This document shows positions 55,530-64,000 of a stretch of DNA of 64,000 nt, in pieces. Position numbers and translations under genes: made by a program. The notes beneath the pieces were generated by a model that did not search any database, was not told the DNA's origin, and was given only the letters and a program-made list of their open reading frames with translations. The stretch comes from Nemertoderma westbladi (lineage: Eukaryota; Xenacoelomorpha; Nemertodermatida; Nemertodermatidae). Each line of letters starts with the position of its first letter. Positions within the stretch are counted from its first letter, which is position 1. The stretch covers positions 1 to 64,000 of the forward strand of contig JAUCBJ010000981.1 in assembly GCA_032718475.1 (NCBI GenBank), written 5' to 3'.

Positions 55530-57463
55530 CTTGAGGCTACTCATCCTCGCTGATACCGTCTTACCTCTTATTTCTCAATCTGGGGTTTTACCTATAGGTC
55601 TAAGCGATCATTTTATAGTTTTTTGCACAAGAAAGACACAAAAATCTTTTTTCGGGGATCATAAAACAGTAACAGTTAGGTCTATGAAAAATTACAGCAA
55701 GGAACGCTTTTTAAGTTTGTTAGTTCATTCTGACTGGGAACCCTCTTTTAAGGCCGCTGACATTAACCATGCGTACACTGTTTTTAAAGATATATTTCTA
55801 AAGGTACTTAATACTGTAGCTGTAGCACCAATTAAAGAAATTAGTCTTAAACAACGCACTGAGCCCTGGATGACCTCGGGTATTCTTAGTAATATCATAG
55901 AAAGAGATAACTATTTGTATAAATTTAGGAAATACCGTGTTTTAGCTGATTATAATAATTACTGCAAATATAGAAACCTTGTCCAACGGGAAATAAAAAA
56001 AGCGAAATCTGAATATTTATACAACAAAATAAGTGAGAATAAAGATAATCCTAAAAGTCTATGGTCTACCCTAAAATCTTTAGGTTATAAAAACCTTAAA
56101 TCTAAATCGAATATTGTTCTGCAAGATAACGGTGAGCTGATTCATGATTATACTCTAGTTAGTAATTTATTTAATAATTATTTTACTAATGTTGCCTCTA
56201 ATTTAGTTAAGAAGTTACCGTTATCAAGTAATAAATATAGTATAGGGTCCGAAACTCTAAATAATTTTTATTTAGAAAAGTTACAAAATTCTGAAAAGTT
56301 ATTTTTAAAACCCATTTCTGAGGATTTCGTTTTACAAAATCTACTTAGCCTATCAGCCTCAAAAAGTACCGGTCTAGACCTTATACCTGCCCGTTTTCTT
56401 AAGGATGGTGCTGAAGTACTTAAAGTGCCTATTACTTTTATTATTAATTACTCTATCGTAGCTAATGTAGTACCAGACGAACTGAAATTAGCTAAGGTTG
56501 TTCCTCTGTATAAAAAGAATAGTAAAGTAGAACCCTGTAATTACAGACCTGTTAGTATCTTAAGTGTTGTATCTAAAATTCTAGAACGTTCTGTTTTTCT
56601 ACAGCTGGAAGCACATCTTAGTAGGCTAAATCTGATCTATGAACATCAGTCCGGTTTTCGTAAATAATATTCTACAGACACCTGTCTTATTAACTTAACT
56701 GATACAATTAGATGTAATAACGCAAAGGGTTTAATACTGGTATGGTAATGTTGGACCTACAAAAGGCTTTCGATACTATAGATCACGAAATTCTGCTTGG
56801 TAAGTTAGGCATGATGGGTGTAGGTTCTATAGACTGGTTCAAGTCCTACCTGTCAGACAGAGGTCAAACTGTAGTCATTAGCAAATCGCAGTCTACTGTA
56901 CAAGAGATTACCTGTGGTGTACCGCAAGGTAGTATCCTCAAGGTAGGTCCTCTGCTTTTTTATGCTATGTAAATGATATGATAAGTAGTATAGATCCCGA
57001 TTTTAAACTCATTTTATATGCCGACGACAGTGCTCTTATTTTCTCTCATAAAGATCCTATCCATATTTCCCAAAAGTTAAGTGCAGTTCTAGAATCCTGT
57101 AATGAGTGGTTGGTTGATAATAAGCTATCCATTCACTACGGTAAGACTGAAATTATTTTGTTTGGTTCCAACAGAAAGTTAAAGAAGGTAACTAAGTTTG
57201 AAGTCACTAGAAATGGACATAAGATTGAAAATAAAAAGGAAGTTAACTATTTAGGCGCCACATTGGATAACTGCTTATCAGGAGAAAGTACAGTGAAAAA
57301 TATTTTCTCGAAAGTTAACAGTAGGCTTAGGTTTCTATACAGAAATAAAAATAGTTTAAACACCGACTCCCGCAAGTTAATTTGCACTTCTTTAATACAG
57401 TGTCACATGGACTATGCATGCTCTTCTTGGTATGAAGGCTTAACCAAACAGCTTAAATGTTAA
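55530..57463 (+). pseudogene. CR1/L2-like LINE ORF, 5' truncated and frameshifted
   Basis: Begins in the end of the endonuclease (ISQSGVLPIGLSDHFIVFCTRK, with the SDH box) and runs through a linker (NYSKERFLSLL, RTEPWMTSGI) into RT: SASKSTGLDLIPARFLKDG, KVVPLYKKNSKVEPCNYRPVSIL, SKILERSVF, EHQSGFRK. A TAA at 56665-56667 interrupts, then a frameshift near 56740 leads to [16 protein letters not shown] and CGVPQGSIL, another near 56960 to LILYADDSALIFS (YADD kept) and down to YACSSWYEGL at 57463. The 3' end is lost. It interrupts the older LTR element in opposite orientation. Confidence 0.92.
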
Positions 57464-57465
57464 GT

Positions 57466-59745
57466 TACTTTGCTCTTCTTTAATACAGTGTCACATGGTT
57501 CCTTGGGCATGGGTGTTATTAACTCACGGTATCGCTTCGCAGGTGGTCCCACTGAGTGTTCCTCCTGTTTCCCCCTGGTAGCGTCCCACAAGATCATTTT
57601 CATCGCATGCGGCATGTGTTCCGCCAGAAAATCCCTGAATTCTATCCTATTTTCTGGTGACTACCTATCCAGATATCTTTGGGTGTTGATGACCCCTCCG
57701 TATGATGCCGCTGTCGCTACCTCCTGATACGTGAATGGTAGTCTCCTCTTGGTAATCTGCTGGTAGGCTTGTAGATTAATGTTGAAGAAGCCCCACCGGA
57801 ACTCCTGGGCCTTCATCCTTTGCCTTGTCATGACTCCGACAATGGCCCACTCCTCGAAAATGCGAAACTTCTCCTCGTCCTCCATCCTGTTACACTAGCA
57901 CTCAAAGTGCCCCCTAAACTTGCTCTTCGAACACCTGTGGTGCAACCTTGGGCATGCGCCCATCCTCTGCATAGACTCGCGGCAGTAAAGACACGCCGTC
58001 CCCTTCTGGTAACGGTACAGACAGTTCTTTTGCTGATTCACTTGAATCACCACGCGCATTTCCCATCGACATCTGTGGGGCATTTACTGCCCCCCCCCCC
58101 CCCCTCTCGTCGCTAACTGGTTGCGGTGGGGTGTCTGTAGCCCCCCCCCCCCCCCCCACCCACCAATCACTTCTCACTTCGCCCCCATGCCCGCGTTTTC
58201 CTCCAGTCGACACGTCATTTCTATATATATCTCCCTGCGTTCGTTCGCCTGCATTTCTCCCTGCGCAACCGCGCGGCCTTGTAGGCCCGCCCGGGCTAGG
58301 CGTATTACCTGTATCACCAACATTCGTTTTAATTATACAGCCACTAGCTTCACCCTGCTGATTTGTTATATTATTACTTGCATTATTTTGATTAATTTCA
58401 CCGGAATTATTTATAATATTATTATTTACTGTACCCGGGTTATTATTTAAATTATTTTGATTATCTGGCGCACCAATATTTACATTATTATTAATCAAAA
58501 CATTATTTCCTGCAAGAAATGTTTCATTAGTATTAGGGTTATCTACTACGGTACTATTAATATTGATGTTTTCATTAAACATATTGTCATTACCACCCCC
58601 CCCCCGTCTGTCCGGTTGCACCAGTTTTGGGTCTGTTGTCTGGCACCTATAAGTGGCGTATTAACAAAGGTTTCCATCACCCCTGGTTCCTCATAAATAC
58701 TTCCCGAACCAGCCTCGCTCTCTGATAAACCCATTTTTGCCAGTTCTAATCGCCCGTTTTGCTTCGCCTGATACTGCATTAACCCCCTCAACTGGGTATG
58801 CATATCATCCCTCATACGTTTACCCGCTCTCTCTCCCTCTCTATCGTCTCTAATACTCTGATCAGCCTCCCTTGCAATCCTCTCAGCTTTCCTCGCATCT
58901 CGCTCTTTGCGCTCGTTCGTTTCTCTCTCAACCCGTTCTCTGCGCTCACTCATCCCCATCTCCTCTCATTCCCTATAATTTCTCGCCACCTTCTCGGCCC
59001 TCTCTTTGCACTCTCTCGCTAGTTCCCTTTCCCTTTCTAGCAACACAGTCCCCTCATCCAGCTGTTTCTCTAGTTCCTTTTGGTCTAGCACGACTATGTC
59101 TAGCTGACATGCCAGATCTATCTCTAACACCCTTCTTGCTTTCGCGGAGGATGTAGCGGACTTTTCGGTTGCGACGGACTCCCGTCGCCTGTTCATCCTA
59201 CTGATTTTGCCATGCTTACTAGCATTCCTACTAACCAATGACACCGAATCTTCGGGGTTAACCTCGGGTTCGGCGTTGTGCGGATCCGCCCACCCCACTA
59301 ACATAATCCGCTCGCATCCACTAGATAGGGCCCTACATACACTACACTAGCTGCCACCACTTTGGATCGCCACAATTCAAACAGTTCTGTGGCTACCCCC
59401 CTCGCCCTCTCACTTGCTAGTTCCCCCTGCCCAAATCAGACTAGGTAGTGGAAATGTTTGTTGCACTCACCTAGCCTCTGGTACAACTTGGGCTGGTCTA
59501 CCTTTCCTCCAGTTTTAGCGTCCTTTAACAACTTCCTCGTGGAGTTGTACCCTTGTTGCAGGCGATCACTCGTCCCGACGTCTTCCTCCTGGGACCTTGC
59601 CTCCTCGTCCGCTGCCGTACCGTCGGTCCCACCATTGCCATTCCGGTGGGCCGCTTGCCGCCTTCAGCCACTGGTTGGCTAGCGACTCCGGTACCTCGTT
59701 CGCCGCTGTGATCTCGCGTCGACTCACTCCCCTCTCCTCCTGGCA
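57466..59745 (-). pseudogene. Older relative of the gag-only element, gag region
   Basis: Minus-strand frames parallel those at 51540-54490: SDRLQQGYNSTRKLLKD (near 59530), VYVGPYLVDASG, EPEVNPEDSVSLVSR (58966-59304), a coiled coil RRERVERETNERKERDARK and QYQAKQNGRLELAK (58546-58959), the ten-C tract at 58596-58605, the Asn-rich NINSTVVDNPNTNETF part and Gly-rich GGGGGATDTPPQPVSDERGG (57914-58621). After that come a Cys/His cluster CLYCRESMQRMGAC...HHRC (57895-58010) and a segment EEKFRIFEEWAIVGVM (57661-57885) without a counterpart in the young element. Similarity to the young copy ends at 59745, so the 5' end and 5' LTR are lost. Confidence 0.85.
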
Positions 59746-60857
59746 GTGAATTATTTTTAATTTGAGATTCTAGATCAGTTTTTTCCACTAAATTCAGCCA
59801 GTCAATAGTTATCCTGATTAAATTACAAATTACTGTTCGGTTCGTCAAAACAATATTTCCGGAATTTCCTGTATAAAATAAATATTTTTTTTAATTTTTA
59901 ACCCACATGATCCGCAATAAGATTCTGTGCCAGTAAAGATTCCTGTAAACATGATCATTATTGAACATTCAGTAATCCTGTAAAGTGTACCAATGTGTTA
60001 TTAGTAAATGAATGGGAAAAAATTCCAGGACTGCTCACCTGAAGGTATTACGCAATCCCATGGTCCACCGCTATAAGGCGCTAAATATAAGTTGTTAGGT
60101 ATTTTAGAATGTACCATTCTGTAGGCATTGCAATATTTTTATTTTATTTTGCTGTTGCGGACCGGTAGACTGCTGTGTTGGTTTCTGGTCAGACATTGCC
60201 TGATTGCTGCATTGTGCTGTTGTGGTTGTGGAACTACGGCAATACCAGCAGGTACTGCTGCTGTGCTGGTCTGGCATTTTGACTACCAGTTGCAAGAGAA
60301 TCAGTTGAGAAATAGTCAGGTGCTGTACCAACAATCATAGACCTCTTGCAGTATGCAGTTTCATTGTGCTGTGGTGTTACAGTGGTGTGAAACTATGATA
60401 TTGAAACTGAACTACAGCAGTAGAGTTCCACACAATTCGGAACGGTTAACACTTATTCCAGAAATTAACAACTCTGGACAAGCAACACCAACTCTGTAAA
60501 ATCCCTGCTGCAACCTACGGAAAGTTTTATTTTCTGCACCGAAGACTGAGCCAGGTGCAAAAAATCCTGCAACACCTTGGTTCAAAGCTGCACCAGCAAT
60601 TCAAAAATCGCACCAAGCTCAGCATCTCTATCATTGCTGATGCTACTTGACCAGAATTGGTATGGTTGACTATTTCTGATCGGGAGATACTCATAGTCAT
60701 TAGTTTTTGTAACACTACTGACAACCTCTAGCTAGGATATGGATACTGGCATATCAATTGATAATTTAGGCTAAAGTTGTAGATACCAATTTCCTACTGT
60801 ACATAGTTCTGTAAATTAACATATATACTGTACTGTTGGTTGTGTAATTACTACTAC
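59746..60857. other. Non-coding, nothing recognised
   Basis: AT-rich at first, then CTG/CAG-rich between 60160 and 60620. Only short chance frames (one Gln-rich on the minus strand at 60104-60334). No feature can be defended. Confidence 0.4.
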
Positions 60858-61672
60858 TACTACTACTAGGTCGAGCGAACTCGGACAGTGGAAATGAGAA
60901 CCTTCCAGGCTCCCCGATTCTCTATAGTTGTCGCAATTTCGTTTCTCCCAAGTTCAGCATCCCTTTCAAGTTGATCTATTTATGTTATTATGGCTGGTCA
61001 TTCACAACTACACTTTCCATGCATGAGTTGGTTGCCAGAAAAGTAGATCTGGTATGACCTCGTCTTTACTTCGCCAGCAGTGCCCACTGAATCTTAATCT
61101 ACGTTCACGGAGGGTGGTTGATACAGGTGGTATTGTACCATAAAGCTCGGTGTTTGTCATGTGTTGTCTCCAGCTGATGTTTAGGGCTGCCCTTAGTAGT
61201 TTTGTGTAGCAACCATCAATTTGTTGTTCAAGTGATTTAGTCAGTGTCCAGGTCTCACCCCCATAAAAAATACACTTTCCATTGTGGCTCGAAAGAACTT
61301 AGTCTACAGGTGCCTGGGCTGGAGAGATCTGTTTCCAGATGGTATCCATTTTTGATAGAGCTACCCAAGCCTTTGCTTTCCTAACTTCTATGTCCTTTTT
61401 CTACTACTCTCTATCCATGATCCTAGATACTGTAAGTTGTCAACCTTTCTTAGTTGATTATTATCAATGGTTATCAAGTTTCAATCAACATTAAAAGTCA
61501 TTAATTCGGTCTTGGTAGCATTTATATGCAATCCAACCTCCTTAGCAGCCATCTCCAATTTATTTAGTAGAAGCTGTGTATCTGCTAGCATATTAGAGAG
61601 CAGGTAATGTCATCCGCAAAGTCGGTGTCTGTGACTGTAGTTGCTGGATATCTACTACTTCTGCGCTCTTGA
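60848..61672 (-). pseudogene. LINE RT C-terminal half, decayed, with (TAG)n tail
   Basis: Reverse complement of the 45195-45600 family region: blocks for DTDFADDI-type sequence near 61610-61635, AAKEVGLHINATKTE near 61520-61560, YLGS...IE near 61410-61440, KAWVALSKMDTIWK near 61340-61370 and HLYGGETWTLTK-type sequence near 61240-61270. Continues to a (TAC)n run at 60848-60869, which is (TAG)n on the coding strand, the same tail type as the copy at 40610-41541. Multiple frameshifts. Confidence 0.82.
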
Positions 61673-61808
61673 CTATAATTTTTATATTAACATTAACAAT
61701 GTACAGCAGTACAGCAACCTAACAAATTAGGCCTAGCTGACACCTGATGTTCTAATACAGTTTCGTAAGCGGCCCTCCCGCACTAACTTAAGTTATATAA
61801 CCCTTATA

Positions 61809-62747
61809 ATGGCTCCCAAGCCTGATGTTCAAGCCATCACAGCCAGACTGGACAACCAAGACAAGATTCTTAAGTCCCTAGCAACTGGTATCCAGAAAAT
61901 TTCATTCCAACTTATCCAACTTAGTCCAGCTGTCGGTACCAACCCAGCTGTCGGTACCAACCCGCCAACTCTTGCTGATAAAATAAACTTCCTCCGTCAG
62001 GAGAATCAGTCCCTTAAGGATGACTTAGTGGAATCCAAACGCAGTAACGACTCTCTAAGTCAGTACATTAACAGGAATAATGTGCTTATTCACAGAATAC
62101 TGGAATCCAATACAACCAGCGATTGCAAGCAGATTCTCGATATCTTAACTTCAGTTGGAATCAAACACTACCAAGTCGATGTTATCCACTGCCTTGGTAA
62201 ATCCACCAATAGAGTTGGTACCAAAAGTAGGCCAATCATAATACGATTTCTTGGCTACTCACCGACACCGAGATATAATCTATTTAGGGAGAAAGATAAA
62301 CTTCCTCCTAATGCTTACCCCTCCAATTATTTAACCCCTTTCCATTCATCCCTCCATCGCTCCACTACCTCACTAAAGAAAAAGCATATAGTCCATACGG
62401 CCTGCCCGTACAATGGCAACATATTCGTTCACCTTGGAAAAGATACTAACCCTATTCTGATCATCGACCACCAGAGTGATATCGCAAGATATAATCTATT
62501 TAGGGAGAAAGATAAACTTACTCCTAATGCTTACCCCTCCAATCATTTAACCCTTTTCCATTCATCCCTCCATCGTTCCACTACCTCACTAAAGAAAAAG
62601 CATATAGTCCATACGGCCTGCTCGTACAATGGCAACATATTCGTTCGCCTTGGAAAAGATACTAACCCTATTCTGATCATTGACCAGAGTGATATCGATG
62701 GTATTGAGTCCGACCCCAAAGCTACCAGTCATGTCCTACGCGGATGA
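61809..62747 (+). CDS. LINE ORF1-like RNA-binding protein with internal duplication
   Basis: 312 codons from an ATG preceded by TATAACCCTTATA. N-terminus with heptad-like helices (ITARLDNQDKILKSL, DKINFLRQENQSLKDDLVESK), then an RRM-like region (NNVLIHRILE, VDVIHCLGKSTN, RPIIIRFLGY) as in LINE ORF1 proteins, then a C-terminal part with KKKHIVHTA. The last part is doubled: 216 bp starting AGATATAATC at 62271 is repeated from 62487 in frame, giving two 72-residue copies that differ at a few residues. A short AVGTNP duplication is also present. No RT follows; AT-rich sequence with TCAATCAATCAATAATAATAAT follows at 62990, which could be a LINE tail. Host gene origin is less likely. Confidence 0.7.
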   Translation: MAPKPDVQAITARLDNQDKILKSLATGIQKISFQLIQLSPAVGTNPAVGTNPPTLADKINFLRQENQSLKDDLVESKRSNDSLSQYINRNNVLIHRILESNTTSDCKQILDILTSVGIKHYQVDVIHCLGKSTNRVGTKSRPIIIRFLGYSPTPRYNLFREKDKLPPNAYPSNYLTPFHSSLHRSTTSLKKKHIVHTACPYNGNIFVHLGKDTNPILIIDHQSDIARYNLFREKDKLTPNAYPSNHLTLFHSSLHRSTTSLKKKHIVHTACSYNGNIFVRLGKDTNPILIIDQSDIDGIESDPKATSHVLRG

Positions 62748-63569
62748 AATATGCAGAAAGACAGAGATCGACCTTGCAACTCCATGGATCGCACCACCAG
62801 ATACTGATACCAACGTAATCTACATGAACTATCATCTCGTTCCACCACATCGGGGCAATCTGTTTCGCCTGTTAATCTTGATCAACGCGCAACTGGTGGA
62901 CTTTCCGATACTCTCTTGGCTACTCTACTGGGTCCATGCTCAACATTTCTAGCTCTAGTACCTACCTAGGCTGCACTCTGTCATCTACAATTAATCAATC
63001 AATAATAATAATTAATAACACTTTTTTCCTTTATTCTACATGGAATAGGTTATTCTATGGATTGGACTGTTGTATGTAGTGTACTATATGACTAATGTTG
63101 AATACTGGTTGGTACAACCAATATAGCTAGGGTGACGGGACCGGTATTAATAAAATTGATTGGAAGTATTTCAGGATTGGGATATATATTCGATATCAGG
63201 TGATGGATGGGTTTTAAATAATAAGTGATTAATGGTATTTTTTTATGAGGATTATTTGTTATATGTAGAAATACTGTTCATATATATAGGTTTTCAATAT
63301 ATATATTGGGATATATTCGATATTAGGTAATGGGTTTTAAATAATAAGTGATTGCAAGTCAGGGTTTTTTCTGAGGATTATTTGTTATATATAATTCTAT
63401 CATTTAGTTTTTTCTCACCTTTTCTTTGTCCAAATATAATTTAGGCCCCACTTCATTATATTTTTTTTTGCATCAAATATCCTTATTTTTTATACTTCAC
63501 CCATTGGAGGAGCGTTTGTGATTCTTTTATCTTTCTATACAAATTATTTTTTTTTTCTTAAGGTCTAGT
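62748..63569. other. Non-coding with a ~125-bp tandem duplication
   Basis: 63177-63300 and 63303-63395 share ATTGGGATATAT, TTCGATATCAGGT-type and GGGTTTTAAATAATAAGTGATT blocks, a diverged two-copy repeat. The string GTGACGGGACCGG near 63132 resembles the start of the LTRs at 48323 but does not continue like them. Confidence 0.5.
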
Positions 63570-63689
63570 GTCAGCAATAGCGGTTCGGTTTTGGTCTGTT
63601 GGTGTAAAAGTTAACATGCCCCATATTGCCAGCTGATACAGTGGAGTTTATACCCAGACGATGAAGGAATGTAGGAAGGTGGATGGGAA

Positions 63690-63890
63690 TGTGGGAATTA
63701 ATAAACGCTGTTATTACCCTCCAATTGAAGGAAAAAAGCAGGTTACAGAAACAGGGTTTTCTAACCAAAACAATAAACGATTTTGTTACCTACCAATTGA
63801 GGGAAAGGAGAATGTTACCGCGGCTGACTTTTCTAACCAAAACAATAAACAACCAGCGGGCACCTTCCCACATTCCCATCCACCCACCCA
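63690..63890. repeat. Interspersed repeat, copy 3 (internally duplicated)
   Basis: Two ~70-bp units, each with CCAATTGA(A/G)GGAAA, GGTTAC-type sequence and TTTTCTAACCAAAACAATAAAC, matching the family at 1-175 and 14282-14440. Ends in a CCCATCCACCCACCCACCCA run. Confidence 0.6.
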
Positions 63891-64000
63891 CCCATGTGGC
63901 AATAATAGGTTGATAAATAATTAGCATAAACATAATTATTTAAGTACTATTAGTAGTAAGAAGATTGTGATATCGTGTTAAAGTTAATTGGGAAAGCAAT

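Noticed and set aside
60104-60334. Gln-rich minus-strand ORF as a coding exon
   Set aside because: Short, low complexity, produced by CTG/CAG-rich DNA, with no splice sites or homology.
63118-63180. Another LTR of the 48323-type family, from GTGACGGGACCGG
   Set aside because: After about 10 bases the sequence does not follow any of the three LTR paralogues, and no matching end is found.

Overview
The window is AT-rich metazoan nuclear DNA with almost no intact host gene content. The evidence is spliced exons with GT-AG boundaries (including a class A GPCR with aminergic-receptor features) embedded in a dense pile of metazoan-type retrotransposons (BEL/Pao, several LINE families, R2-like endonuclease LINEs), tRNA-derived SINE pieces, satellites and microsatellites. 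It looks like a marine invertebrate (sponge, cnidarian, mollusc or similar). The sequence alone does not fix the phylum. There are no bacterial operons, CRISPR arrays or rRNA genes.

Layout. 1-1.4 kb: non-coding repeats. 1.4-10.8 kb: a minus-strand LINE split by a young BEL/Pao retrotransposon (1967-8705) with identical 275-bp LTRs and a 5-bp target duplication. 11.3-13.3 kb: two minus-strand exons of a histamine/muscarinic-like GPCR, its intron holding a LINE fragment. 14-20 kb: decayed repeats, a LINE, and a deleted BEL/Pao pol relic. 20.2-24.1 kb: a satellite of 31-bp monomers that became a 63-bp higher-order unit, open for 437 codons on the minus strand. 24.1-28 kb: AT-rich repeats carrying GTTCTAGAAC palindromes, invaded by a solo LTR. 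28-34.2 kb: two different minus-strand LINEs with restriction-like endonuclease domains, each preceded by the same 37-bp tandem repeat. 34.5-44.4 kb: SINE, MITE, tandem repeats (including a ~147-bp array), one candidate host exon and a LINE 3' end. 44.4-46.5 kb: a LINE whose 3' UTR is interrupted by a 0.55-kb insertion carrying a complete hammerhead ribozyme. 47.7-59.7 kb: a 6.9-kb, GC-rich, gag-only LTR retrotransposon (identical-length 549-bp LTRs, 5-bp TSD) sitting in an older relative that was also hit by a CR1/L2-like LINE. 60.8-63 kb: another LINE piece and a LINE ORF1-like gene with an in-frame 216-bp duplication.

Most interesting signals: (1) the hammerhead ribozyme at 46187-46245 inside a retrozyme-like unit with 462-bp periodicity; (2) two diverged gag copies that each need the same -1 frame change at the same ten-G tract; (3) LTR paralogues whose hairpins keep pairing although the sequence changes; (4) an array of small hairpins occupying the place where pol should be in the gag-only element.

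The elements act as nested parasites. The BEL/Pao element encodes its own gag-protease-RT-RNase H-integrase. The gag-only element and the ribozyme element look non-autonomous and would depend on enzymes from other elements. Boundaries of decayed repeats are approximate; LTR, TSD, splice-site and ribozyme coordinates were read base by base.
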